This document shows positions 53,195-63,364 of a stretch of DNA of 64,000 nucleotides, piece by piece (the first letter of the stretch is position 1; every line of letters starts with the position of its first letter). Both the position numbers and the translations under genes were made by a program. The notes beneath the pieces were generated by a model. It did no database searches. It was not told the origin of the DNA and was given only the letters and a program-made list of their open reading frames with translations. The stretch is taken from NCBI GenBank assembly GCA_963575745.1, contig CAUYUJ010017886.1, forward strand, positions 101,510 to 165,509, written 5' to 3'. This DNA is from Prorocentrum cordatum. Taxonomy: Eukaryota > Sar > Dinophyceae > Prorocentrales > Prorocentraceae.

Positions 53195-54940
53195 TCATTG
53201 CTTCTTGAGGAGCGCGGCCCGCTCCTCCTTGGCTTTCCTCGCCTGTTTCAAGATCGCTGCATCCTTCTGAACCTCGGCTGCGACGTGATCCAAAAGGGGT
53301 GGACACACCATGGCGGCGCCCGTGTCCTTGTTGAGGCCCGAGAAAATCGCCGACTCATCCATGGGCCATGGGGCCGCTAAAAGAGACCGAGGGCTTGCCA
53401 GCATTCTTGTTCTTTTCAGACGTTCCGAGAGAATCCATCCAGTAGACGTACTCCGTGAGCTGAGCCTTTCTCATGATGATCTCAACTCCGGCCAAGTTGG
53501 ACGGGTCGGCCCCGTCGAAGCACAGCAACTCCTCAAGGGCCCTGAGCGCCGTCCCGTGGTCCTCTACGCCCCACTGGTCAGACTTCAGGTTGAACGTCGA
53601 GGTGAACCAGCGATGGTGCGAAAGCGGCGTGCTGGAGCGGCGTTCCAACCACTGAGCGCACCAGAGGACGGTCCTCGGACCAGGTACCGTCCAGTTGCTC
53701 ACCACACACTCGGTCATGTCACGGACCGCCTCAGCAAAACCCCGACGAGGACGAGGGTCAGCATGATGAGCCTGTAGCAGGACGCGGGGATCGTGTACAG
53801 CTTCGAGGGCCTTGTAGGCCCCTTCATCAAGATCACGGATGTTGCGCACAGCGACGGCACCATGACCAGGAGGAGTGACGACTGCCAAGTCCCCCGAGAT
53901 CTGAGCGTTCACCGGAAGCTGGACCACGACGCCGCGAGCGCTGAAGGACGTGCTCTCGATCGTGACCCACTTATCCGGCACGGCAGCGGCAGCAACGCCA
54001 AGGGGGGCTGCCGCGGCCGCGGGGGCAGGGGCCACCATAGCGCCAGCCACGGCTGGCCCACCGCCAAGGGGAGCAGCCCCGGCCGCCGGCCCAGCAGGCA
54101 CTATCGCGCCGGCGGCAGCACCTGCACCTGGACCAGGAGCTCCGACAGCACCAGCCCCGGGGCCGGCAGGCGGCATGAACCCCGCCAGCGGCTGGAGGCA
54201 CCCCTGCGGGTTCGGCACAAAGGCCGCACCGGCCGCCGCCGCCTCGGCGGCGAGGATGTCCTGGCACACCTGCTCGGTCGCGCCGTTGAAGGCCACCATC
54301 TCGGCCGCCGTCGGCTCCCGCCGAAAGCGGTGAGTCTGAGCACGGTCCATGCCAGGGGGGACCGCACGCGTGGCAGCAAATCGGACGCCCTGAATGTCCA
54401 CGCTGGAGCCGTCGTACAACTCGTCGTAGACGTCGCGGTGGGCCGTCGCGATCAGCAGGCGGAACGGCTCAGTCGGTCGAGTCGCCGATGGCCTCAAGCG
54501 CCCCAGCACCCTCCGCTGGTGCCAGAGCGGCGCGCCGGCGTACTGCACCCACGCCCATGGGAGCAGCTGGTGGGCCGCCATGATGTTGCTCGGCCCGTTG
54601 CCCCGCGCCGCTGCCGCGCGACCGCGCCCGGAACAGGGCGGGCAGGCAGGCTCCTGCGGCCGCCCCGATCAGGCAGCCGCCGAGGAGGGCCGCGCACACG
54701 AGCGCCGGCCAGAGCGACCCCAGCCCAGCACGCGGCGGGCCCTCGGCCGCCCCAGGCGGCTCCGCCGGGCAGACTGGCGTCGGGGCTCCCGGGCAAGCCG
54801 GGATCGGCGGGCACGCTGGGCACGCCGCACATTGCACGTGCAGGCCGGGCAGGCCGGCGCCGCAGGGCACCGATTCAGCCACGCGACCGAGACCTGGGAC
54901 GCGTAGCCAAGGTATGGGGCCAGCGCGCTAAGCATAGGAA
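53195..54940 (-). pseudogene. Gag-like ORF of the YR element
   Basis: Expected first ORF. From the 5' end: a Cys/Pro-rich start (ACPACPPIPACP type), a hydrophobic segment LGSLWPALVCAALLGGCLIG likely to span a membrane, then in another frame QLLPWAWVQYAGAPLWHQRR, an Ala/Pro/Gly linker, and a conserved-looking part with DPRVLLQAHHADPRPRRGF and HHRWFTSTFNLKSDQWGVED. After a frame change near 53400 it ends PMDESAIFSGLNK ... ERAALLKKQ and stop at 53195. The last bases (ATGA) overlap the start of the pol frame. A membrane segment is unusual for gag, but similar N-termini occur in dinoflagellate elements as I recall. At least two frameshifts; not functional as read. Confidence 0.65.
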
Positions 54941-54959
54941 CGCGAGGGGCCTGGATGTT

Positions 54960-55041
54960 TGCTTGAAGCCAGAACGATTACGGAGCGAGAAGCGGCCTTC
55001 ACGTGTCACCCTCCAGAGAACAATAGCATGTGAACAAGCAT

Positions 55042-55042
<1 letters not shown>
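54960..55042 (-). repeat. YR element 5' terminal repeat A1
   Basis: 83-bp match to A2 (43620-43702), from TGCTTGAAGCCAGAACGATT to GAACAAGCAT on the plus strand. It marks the 5' end on the minus strand, next to (AT)n. It probably contains the promoter region, but no motif can be named. Confidence 0.85.

Positions 55043-55044
<2 letters not shown>

Positions 55045-55076
<32 letters not shown>
55045..55076. repeat. (AT)n tract at YR element 5' side
   Basis: An AT run between the element end and the adjacent family E element. It pairs with the AT run at 43342-43373 on the other side. Confidence 0.9.
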
Positions 55077-55077
<1 letters not shown>

Positions 55078-55222
55078 TGTTGGCGCTCCGCGCGGATTTC
55101 TTTGCTCTACGCTGGAACCCCCTCCCTGGCGCGCGGAGCGCGCCAGGAGCGGCGCTGGAGGCGCCGCCCGAGGGGCCCCGGCGCGGAACCAAGAAATCCG
55201 CGCGGAGCGCCAAAAGTGTATG
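55077..55222. mobile_element. Inverted-repeat element, family E
   Basis: TTGGCGCTCCGCGCGGATTT on the left faces AAATCCGCGCGGAGCGCCAA on the right, a perfect 20-bp inverse. The centre has CTGGCGCGCGGAGCGCGCCAGG. It is the least degraded copy, suited to defining the ends. TTCTTCTTCG follows at about 55230, as in other copies. Confidence 0.8.
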
Positions 55223-55256
55223 TTTAGGTTTGTTTCTTCTTCTTCGAACTGTACAT

Positions 55257-55712
55257 TGGGCGCCCGAGTTATCCGGGGTAACTCGGGTCTGGGGTAACTC
55301 GGGTTTGGATTCCCGAAAAAGGAACCCGAGTTAGCCCTGACCCGAGTTACGCCTGATGATTCGGGGCTCTGGACGCCCGAGTTATCCGGGGTAACTCGGG
55401 TCCGGGGTAACTCGGGTCTGGATTCCCGAAAAAGGAGCCCGAGTTAGCCCTGACCCGAGATACCCCTGATGATTCGGGGCTCTGGACGCCCGAATTATCC
55501 GGGGTAACTCGGGTCCGGGGTAACGCGGGTTTGGATTCCAGAAAAAGGAACCCGAGTTAGCCCTGACCCGAGCTACCCCTGATGATTCGGGGCTCTGAGT
55601 ACGCCCGACTTATCCGGGGTAACTCGGGTCCGGGGTAATTCGGGTCTGGATTCCCGAAAAAGGAGCCCGAGTTAGCCCTGACCCGAGTTTCCCCTGATGA
55701 TTCGGGGCTCTG
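55257..55712. repeat. ~112-115-bp GAGTTAC satellite, four copies
   Basis: Units start near 55260, 55372, 55486 and 55601 with CGCCCGAGTTATCCGGGGTA and end GATTCGGGGCTCTG. The same family as 6965-7190. Confidence 0.9.
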
Positions 55713-55717
55713 AGTTC

Positions 55718-55783
55718 GCGGAGGAGGAGGAGGAGGAGGAGGAGGAGGAGGAGGAGGAGGAGGAGGAGGAGGAGGAGGAGGAG
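55718..55783. repeat. (GGA)n tract
   Basis: A pure GGA run directly after the satellite. Confidence 0.95.
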
Positions 55784-56380
55784 ACCCCTCTGCACGTGGC
55801 CGACTCGTAGCGAGCCTCCGCCGCTTGCGGCGCGCAGGCCGCGCCCGCGCGCCGCAGGCGAGGGCACGCCCCTGCCGCGGGCGCCGGGCGCTGCCCGGAA
55901 GCCCCGGCCGCCTCCCGCGCCGCGGCCGCCGCCAGCTCCTCCCCGGGCTGGGTAGTCGAAGCCAATCTGGCGCCAATCTGGCAGGCCCAATCTGGCAAAC
56001 GGGGGCAATCTGGCGAGGGAGCCAACGCGAATCCAGTCTGGCGAATAACCCAAATCATCCAGTTTGGCCGGGCCAGATTGACCCTTGGGGCCCAATCCAA
56101 TCTGGCAGTCTGGCCCCGGGGGCGAGAGGAACCCTGAACCTTGGAGGCCTGGAAATTGGCACCAACACCAGCACAGGGGTTTGCCTCCACAGGGAGATGG
56201 TGATCTCAGATTTCGGTGCTGGTGGTAATGTTTCGGTCACCTTGGAAGCCAGAATATTACCACCATCACCGAGATCGGGATCGTCTTCCCTCGGTGGAGG
56301 AACACCGCCAATCTTGGTGTCGGTGTTAATCTCTAGGACTCCGAGAACCCTCCAACCGATCCTCCAGATCTCGCCAATCT
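55784..56380. other. Spacer with CAATCTGGC repeats and a long hairpin
   Basis: 55955-56110 repeats CCAATCTGGC about ten times at irregular spacing. 56199-56282 is an imperfect inverted repeat, GATCTCAGATTTCGGTG...TGGTGGTAAT facing ATTACCACCATCACCGAGAT. No gene recognised. Confidence 0.55.
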
Positions 56381-56384
56381 TAGG

Positions 56385-56520
56385 TCGGGCCTGTCGCCCT
56401 ACAGGCGGATATCTTGGACGGAGAAAAAAGAACGACGAAAAAAATGCTGAAGAGTCCCCGTACTATTTTTTTGACTCTTTTTGAATATTCCCCCTGTGGA
56501 GGGACAGGCCCGACTTAACG
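56385..56520. mobile_element. Inverted-repeat element, family H
   Basis: Left GTCGGGCCTGTCGCCCTACAGGCGGA and right TCCCCCTGTGGAGGGACAGGCCCGACTTA are inverse. An A- and T-rich middle. About 136 bp. Confidence 0.75.
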
Positions 56521-56984
56521 CTCATCTCGCGCAGCTGCGTAACAATGCGTCTCGCGGCCGTCGCCCCTCGCGCGCCAGGAAAAAGCGCGCCTGACCTTTC
56601 TGCGGGCGCCGCGATTGAGATGGGGGCAGGCGGCCACGCCGGCCCCCGCTGAGGGTTGCAAGTGAAACGCGCCGCCGAAAGCGGGAGGTCATGGAGGAGG
56701 ATCCCGAGGATCGGATTCTGGAAACCTCGTTACCAAAGCACATGGGCGATGCCAGAAACCCTGAGCCCAAACATGCTTTCATCTCTTGGGGGCGCATCTT
56801 TCAATTGCGCCGCCTTCCGTCGCCGTTCCGCCGGCTTCCGCGGCGGAAGAGATGACAAGTCCTGCGATCCTGGAAGGCACGGCCATGCTTGAGACGCCTC
56901 GCAGGACTCCACGCTGGACTCAAAAGGCGCGTTGCTGGTCTCGCGGCCTGGGGTGCCGTGATCATGTACGTGACTGGGCGCGTA
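56521..56984. other. Spacer, no gene recognised
   Basis: GC-rich mixed sequence with short frames only. Confidence 0.4.
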
Positions 56985-57150
56985 CAGTCGGGCCGCTGAA
57001 ATAAGGAACGCTAAATGAGGAACGAAGCCCTTCTTGGCCCCGAAGACGCCAGCGTGCACGAGAAGGGTTGGAGAAACAACCATGGAACGACCCAAAGAAC
57101 CTTGAGCCCCTTCCGAACGCCAGCTGTTCCTTACTTCAACGACTTGACCG
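56985..57150. mobile_element. Degenerate MITE, family A
   Basis: A good left end (TA-CAGTCGGGCC), then AAGGAACGCTAAATGAGGAACG like the other family A copies. The right end is decayed (GACTTGACCGTG near 57141). Confidence 0.5.
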
Positions 57151-57609
57151 TGCACGCCTTCTGTGGGTCCCCGACCCTGCCGCGCGGCACGCGCCCTCTC
57201 GGGCGCCTGGGCCGAACCTCAGACAGGCGGAGATAGAGCCCCCTGCGGCCAGAGAGCCGAGTCCTCTGCACAGGACGCGCGGCGGAAGACGCAGACAGAG
57301 CTCGCCTGCGGGGGAAGCACGCGTGTGGGCCTGCCTGCACCAGGGCATGGGCATGAGGATACATCGAGAACCTCTGAGCTCCGGCGGCTCTGGAGGATGT
57401 CTCGGGCGCCGCGGCCCTCTCAGAGCGTTCCAGAAACGCTCTCAGAGATTCGGAATGCTCTGGAACGGATTTCTCCTCGTCATTGCCCCGTCCGACCGTG
57501 GCACGTGGTCACCAGGGCCAGGCCCCATCGAGAGCGCTCGTTCTCTTTACGCCTCGCGGTGGTCGGCGCCCGCCGCTGGCCCCCCCCCCCCCTCACAACC
57601 TTACAGTTC

Positions 57610-57752
57610 GGTCGGGCCTGTCCCTCTACAGGGGGATTCTGAGCGAAAAATAGCAAACATTCAAACATACCCCCAACATGTTCCAACATAGTCAAAACAT
57701 AACCCCAATGTTTGACTTTTCCCCCTGTAGACGGACAAGCCCGACTTAACCT
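57610..57752. mobile_element. Inverted-repeat element, family H
   Basis: Left GTCGGGCCTGTCCCTCTACAGGGGGA and right TCCCCCTGTAGACGGACAAGCCCGACTTA. Interior repeats of AACAT/ACCCC type. The best-preserved family H copy. Confidence 0.8.
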
Positions 57753-57874
57753 TGCGGACGAAACCGTCGTGGCCGTCCACGAGGGGGGCGTCCAAGAGGG
57801 GGGGTCGCAACTCGGGACGCGAGGCATGTGCGCGGACGAGGGAGGGGCCAAGGGATGTGTTGATTACTGGTGCA

Positions 57875-57935
57875 AGATGAGGAGGAGGAAGAGGAGGAGG
57901 AGGAGAAAGAGGAGGAGGAGGCGGAGGAAGAGGAT
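57875..57935. repeat. (GGA)n tract
   Basis: GGA run with AAG interruptions. Confidence 0.9.
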
Positions 57936-58299
57936 TCTTGATGCAAGATGAGGTGGCCACGGAATCTCGAAGATACCATGGCCCTGGCCATGCCCCCCCC
58001 ACGAATCATCGCCCCCCTCTTTGGCTGCCCCCGAGACCAGGACCAAGACAACATCGACCCGGGACACATGGGGGATCTCTGACATCTGGCGGTTCCCGAG
58101 GACGGACGTGTCGGGCGCCGCGGCTGTTCCGGAGCGCTCCGGACGGACGGACGGACGGCACATCAGACACCCGGGCGGTGCGCGGACGAGGACGGCACGT
58201 CGCGCTAGTGCACCTCCCACAGCCAGAATCCGCACGAGCAGCTCTCATCACCCTAGGGAGGGATACGTGGGAAGGAGGAAGAGCGGAGGGGGGAGAAAA

Positions 58300-58334
58300 G
58301 ATGATGCTGCTGATGCTGATGCTGATGCTGATGC

Positions 58335-58412
<78 letters not shown>

Positions 58413-58605
58413 GGAGGAGGAGGAGGAGGAGGAGGAGGAGGAGGAGGAGGAGGAGGAGGAGGAGAGGAGGGGGAAGGGGAGAGGAGAGGAGGAGGAGGGG
58501 GAGGGGGAGGAGGGGAGGGGAGGGGGAGGGGAGGAGGAGGAGGAGAGGAGGAGGAGGAGGAGGAGGAGGAGGAGGAGGAGGAGGAGGAAGAGCGGAGGGG
58601 GGAGA
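58300..58605. repeat. (GAT)n then (GGA)n tract
   Basis: GATGCT, then a long GAT run (about 58330-58411), then GGA/GGGGA to 58600. The low-complexity frames on both strands are artefacts. Confidence 0.95.
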
Positions 58606-59175
58606 AGAGGCACAGAAGTCCCTGGACCGCTCTGGAACGCATCGGGCGCCGCGGCTCTGTGAGAGCGCTGCGGAGCGCCCTGGATTGTGTTGTTCCCATC
58701 GCACTTAAGGACCGCATCCCAGAAATAATTTCGAGTAGGGAAACGAACTGTATACACCGACGCTTTTCCGACCCTGCGCCGAAATTCGCATAGGAACGCG
58801 CATCCTGGTATATACGGGATCCTGGTGTATACATTTTTCGATTTTTCCCTTGGAAGACGGGGGAAAATATACACCACACCATCCCGGCGTCGTCCCCGAC
58901 CCTCAAAAAGTCTTGGGATTGAAAAACAACCCGCCACTGGTAATGTATATGTTCCAGTTTCCGATTCGAGCACCCAGACAAGTATCGAAACAGTGTCGAA
59001 CAAGTATCGCCTCCCAGGGCACGGCACGTGAAAACCCTCCAATTTGGGTGCTTGATTGTTGCTCGAAGTTATTTCTGGTGATCAAGGCCAAAGTAGGTTG
59101 GAGCATCATAAGCCCTGGAACGATGTAAGTATCCTGGTCCCAGCCCGGCCCTCCCCGTCCCCTCCCCCCTTTTTT
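58606..59175. other. Spacer with family Q motif, no gene recognised
   Basis: GGGCGCCGCGGC with GCTCTGGAACGC near 58640 is the family Q pair. The rest is of moderate GC. A GTATATAC-type duplication occurs near 58750-58830. Confidence 0.4.
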
Positions 59176-59179
59176 GGGC

Positions 59180-59398
59180 CCCAAATCTTGTGGTAACGGA
59201 CCGCGTGGTGACCTCGGGAGCCCCAGCGACCGAAACCGCGCGGGCCGTCACCCCACGGTTTTGGGACCTCGGAAGCCCCGGCTGCTTGAGACACCCTCGA
59301 AAGCTGCCCAAGTCACAAAACCGCGTGGTGACCCCGAATCTCCACTGACTCAGCACGCGGTGCGGTCACCGCACCGTTTGGGGGCCCCCGACTCCAGT
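59180..59398. repeat. Inverted-repeat family L
   Basis: CCGCGTGGTGACC and GTCACC...CGGTTTTGGG blocks in both orientations, matching 25035-25250 in organisation. Confidence 0.55.
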
Positions 59399-59462
59399 TA
59401 GCGTCACAATTCCCGGCGTCACCGGCGGGCAAAACAGCCTGGCTGAACACCTAGGTCTGGAT

Positions 59463-59496
59463 CCTCCTCCTCCTCCTCCTCCTCCTCCTCCTCCGC
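59463..59496. repeat. (CCT)n tract
   Basis: A short CCT run. Confidence 0.95.
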
Positions 59497-59499
59497 CTT

Positions 59500-61275
59500 C
59501 CCTTCCTCTAGAGCCGTCAGCAGAGCTGAAAACATCTGAAAGCGTCCTGTCCGAGGCCGTGTCACACTCTTGTATTCCGCAACGGGGTCCACTCCCACCT
59601 GGCTAAGCCTCGTTGCGATTTTTTCACAACGTAGACCCCCAGAGATCTGGAACTCTTCCCTGGGTCTAGATTTTCATCCTGAGCAAGTTTTCAACGGTCA
59701 CCTGGCCCAGCGAGGGCCTCTGGAGGCCCAAAATTGCTCAACGCCTTACCTCGTGATTCTCCACAGCGAAGTGAAGTGGATGCCTCCCGGCCCCAACCTC
59801 TTTTATTTTGTATCTGTTCTCCTGGTCATAGCTCGGGTCTCTGGCGGCCGTTTGAGACGATCTGGGCACCCCCAGCACGCCCTCGGCGAGGCGCAGCTGC
59901 TGGAGAGCGCCCCGAGGGTGGAACACTGCTGAGAGGCAACGGACTCGACCGAAAACCTCAAAGCCAATCTCGACGAAGCCTCCGACAACTAAACTGACGA
60001 GACCAACCCGAGCCTTCTCTTCTTAGGTCGGCGCGGAAGTTGCTGAGACGACGGCGGGGACTACAAGGTTGGTTGTGTGCGGCCTAATCTAGCTTAGAAG
60101 TGGGTTGCAACTGACATAGTCGACTTAGGTGGGTCAGCGATACGAGCTACCTGGGCTCCACCCACTTAGCGGAGTCATCTACCCCCCCTGAGCCAGTTGG
60201 GGCCTTAGTGTAACCCGCTCATAAGCTAGCTTGGGCCAGATATAACCCACCCTCGTAGCATCCACCGATACCCCACCTGCGGTCGAGAACTTCTGCTTAG
60301 CCTGCCGCGGCATCGGCCCCAACGACACGCTGTGCCTTACGAGTGGATGGCGTGTCGCTCCGCTCCCGTTCCGCGGGGCGGGAGGCTGAGAAAAGGCTCG
60401 GGACGTTGACGCCTGGGGACTGGGCTGTGGATAGCGGGTCGCGCCGAAGCGCCGTGGGCCAGAACGGGCGCAGCGACACGCGAAGCCAACGTTCCTGACG
60501 TATCCCCTCGGCACCTCCCGCGCCGACCCAAGCTTCCTCGTCCAGTCCCCCCCCCCCCTTGTAGGTGGCGACATCCGAACCGACCCCCGCCAGCCAACGC
60601 TGCCCTTGAATCGATGGGAGGCGGGGGTGGGCTTCGGATCTCGCCACCGTGCCCGACGAATTCCGAACCCTACGCCCGCCGCTCATCGAGTTGCCCGAGT
60701 CGTTGATCGGCGACTGCAGGATTTGGAGGCTGCCAGGGTCTGAACTAGTTGGGGCCCCAGAAAATAAAACAGGGGAGGGGGGATGAAGTCAAATCCGCTC
60801 GAAATCTGTCCCTGGACCCCTCCCAGGGTCCATCTGGTGCAATTTTTCACCCTGGATCCGTTTTTGACTGTCCTGGGTTCCGACAGCGGCCCCCGAGGCC
60901 GATCCCAGAACCTCGAACCTGGGCGAGTGGGTATGTTCGGATTTCGCCGACGACCCTGGCCAATCCTCCCCTCGCCCGACGGCGACCCCTCCCTGCTCAA
61001 AATGGGCAGGATCTGCTGTCGGTTTTCGTACCCATTCTTCCCATACCCGTTTTTGAGCGAACGTCGGCGGTGCATCGGCGACACCGGCGCGGAGAACAGC
61101 GGGCTCCCGCGTCGAGCCGCGTCGGCGATGCATCGGCGTCGTGGCGCGATCCTCCGACCCCATCAGCTTGGACCCCACTTGAGAGGCTCAGACTCTTCCC
61201 GTACCTGCTGTTTTGGCGTGGCAATCTCAAAGTGCAAATTTAATTAGCGCTGCGACTACAGGCTGGGAAAGCTTT
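59500..61275. other. Spacer with one family C fragment, no gene recognised
   Basis: 59.5-60.7 kb is mixed GC sequence with frames of up to 131 codons on the minus strand and no recognisable domain. 61065-61195 holds GCATCGGCGACACC and GCGATGCATCGGCG with GCGCGATCCTCCGACCCCAT, a family C fragment. Confidence 0.4.
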
Positions 61276-61282
61276 TCTCTTA

Positions 61283-61545
61283 ACGCCGCCACATGGTCCC
61301 AATGCCGCATGACAGGAGAACTTGTGTGAGCGATGATTGTTTTATGTGATGCAGTTCAGCGGTCGAACACACTGCGCCTCAGATATCCACACCCACTGCC
61401 CGTTTTATTCTGTAGCTCAGGCGGGCCAGGATGCGGGCCAGTATGTGTGTGCAGTACAGTCCGTCCTGTTTCGCGTGTTTGCGCCCACGACGTGTGTGAA
61501 ATGTCAATTCACGGTCATCCACACATCGGCAACACCCAATTTGTC
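61283..61545. repeat. Segmental duplication, copy 1
   Basis: About 265 bp co-linear with 62864-63132: CTTAACGCCGCCACATGGTC, CGCATGACAGGAGAACTTGT, GTGTGAGCGATG, CACTGCGC, and CGTGTGTGAAATGTCA, with scattered substitutions and small indels. Both copies are followed by AAACC arrays. No frame is conserved between the copies beyond short stretches. Confidence 0.85.
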
Positions 61546-61549
61546 TTGG

Positions 61550-62640
61550 GAGCGAAGTTTCAACAACCCGGCGAAAAACAAGGCCCCAAACCAGGCAAGT
61601 GGCGAGGACGTCTCAAGCGAAACCGCGCCCAAACCAGGGGGAGCCGACCAAATTGGGAGGACGTCTCAAGCGAAGCTGTGCCGAAACCAAGCCCAAACAG
61701 GGAAATTTCGAGGACGTCTCAGGCGAAACCGGGCCCACACCGGGCGAAACCAAAGCGAAGCTAAGCAAATTGCGAGGACGTCTCAAGCGAAACCGGGCCC
61801 AAACCAGGCGAAACCAAATAAATATAGAGGGCGTTTCAGGCAACACCAGGCCCAAACCAAGTGAAACCAATGCGAGACCAAGCACATTGCGAGGACGTCT
61901 CACGCGGCGAAACCGCGCCGAAACCAAGCAAATTGCGAGGACGTCTCAGGCGACACCAGGCCCAAACCAGGCCAAACCAGGGAAATTGTAAGGATATCTC
62001 AAGCGAAACCGGGGCCCAAACTAGGAGGCGAAACCGAGCAAATTGCGAGAACGTCTCAGGCGAAACCGCGCCGAAACCAAGCAAATTGCAAGGACGTCTC
62101 AAGCGAAACCAAACCCAAACCAGGCGAAACCAGGCAAATTGCGAGGATGTCTCCAAGCCCAAATCAAGCCAAACCAGGGAAATTGTGAGGACGTCTCAAG
62201 CGGAAGCTCCCCTGCGGAACTGGGTCCAAACAAGGCGAAACCAAGGCGAACCCAAGCAAATTGCAAGGACTTCTCAAGCGAAACCGCGCTCAAACCAAGC
62301 AAGTTGCGAGGACGTCTCAAGCGAAAACAAGCCCGAACCATGCGACACCAAGGCGACACCACGCAACTTGCGAGGAAGTCTCAAGCGAAACCAAGCCCAA
62401 ACCAGGCCAAACCAGGGAGATTGTGAGGACGTCTCAAGCGAAACCGAGCCCAAACCAGGCCAATTGCGAGGATATCTCAAGCGAATCCGGGACCAAACTA
62501 GGCCAAACCAGGGGCCCAACCAAGTAACTTCGGATGATGTCTCAAGCATTCTGCGCCGCCGAACCAAGCCAAACCAGGCCAAACCAGGGCCCAGACAAGC
62601 AGATTCTTTAAGGACTTCGTACGCAGAATCGCCCAAACCA
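61550..62640. repeat. AAACC/GCGAGGACGTCTC tandem array 1
   Basis: The units combine GCGAGGACGTCTCAAGCGAA, ACCGCGCCGAAACCA or ACC(G/A)GGCCCAAACCAG, and GCAAATT, 50-75 bp long, with 16 or more copies. Open frames arise because the unit contains few stops. Confidence 0.9.
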
Positions 62641-62863
62641 GCCTCCACCCACTGTCCTTAATAACATTCGAATCAAAGGAGTGGATCAGCCATGCCCCCC
62701 CCGGCGCGAGCCCGTCTAGAATTTTATGGGGGGGCGTTTGGACCACGTGTCCGTTGGGGCGGACGGGGTTGGGCGCGGAAGGTTTCGTTTGTCTTTAGGT
62801 TGTTCTTGGGGCTTTGGTGTGGCGTAAGGTGACATGCTTCCGAGCCTGATCATGTCGGGGAAA

Positions 62864-63132
62864 GTTTTCTCCTAACGCCGCCACATGGTCCCAATACCGC
62901 ATGACAGGAGAACTTGTGTGAGCGATGGTTGTTTTACGTGATGCAGTGGCCGAACACACTGCGCTTCGGATGTCCACATCCACTGCCCCTCCTATACTCC
63001 TATACTGTCGCAAAACAGTGCAGAATGTGTGCCAGTATGTGTGTTCAATACACTCCGTCCTGGTTCGCGTGTTTGCACCCACGACGTGTGTGAAATGTCA
63101 GTTCGCTGTCATACACACATCGGCAACACCCA
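62864..63132. repeat. Segmental duplication, copy 2
   Basis: Second copy of 61283-61545 at about 1.58 kb offset. Between it and array 2 lies 63133-63364, including a (GAC)n run (63244-63325). Confidence 0.85.
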
Positions 63133-63364
63133 GGGGCCATAACGCTCCGAATTCTTACGCCCACCCGTGTGTCAATGAATGATGCCTGCTCTTCCCTGCA
63201 CCATGTGACAAAAAACAATGTATCTAGGAGCGTGCGGGCCCCCTCACGACGACGCCGACGACGACCACGACGACGACGACGACGATGATTTTGACGACGG
63301 CGACGACGACGACGACGACGGCGCTGTGTGCCAGGTCGAACCCAGGACGTTGCAAGAGCACCGC

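Larger units (their letters stand above)
43374..55044 (-). mobile_element. YR retroelement with split direct repeats, nested insertion
   Basis: A degraded tyrosine-recombinase retrotransposon read on the minus strand. Order: terminal A1 (54960-55042), gag relic, RT, RNase H, recombinase, methyltransferase-like domain, then B1 (43705-43866), A2 (shared with A1 at 43620-43702) and B2 (43374-43535). A1...B1-A2-B2 is the split-direct-repeat layout described for Ngaro/PAT-type elements, and differs from DIRS1, which has inverted ends. (AT)n tracts border both ends (43342-43373 and about 55045-55076), consistent with insertion in an AT microsatellite. No target duplication is apparent; YR integration does not need one. 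A 5.03-kb element interrupts it at 44268-49296. Without that insert it is about 6.6 kb. Stops and frameshifts make this copy non-autonomous. Confidence 0.8.

Noticed and set aside
53793-55334. 513-codon plus-strand frame
   Set aside because: It is antisense to the gag relic and continues through an (AT)n run and a MITE. The residues are Arg/Gly/Pro-rich without a domain, as expected of the shadow of a GC-rich frame.
60000-60700. Possible structural RNA from paired blocks near 60.1-60.3 kb
   Set aside because: Short complementary blocks exist, but no rRNA, tRNA or snRNA signature could be matched.
61337-62661. Long plus-strand frames with repeated LRGRLKRNRAQTR-like peptides
   Set aside because: Direct translation of the AAACC/GACGTCTC array; several frames stay open because the unit holds few stops.
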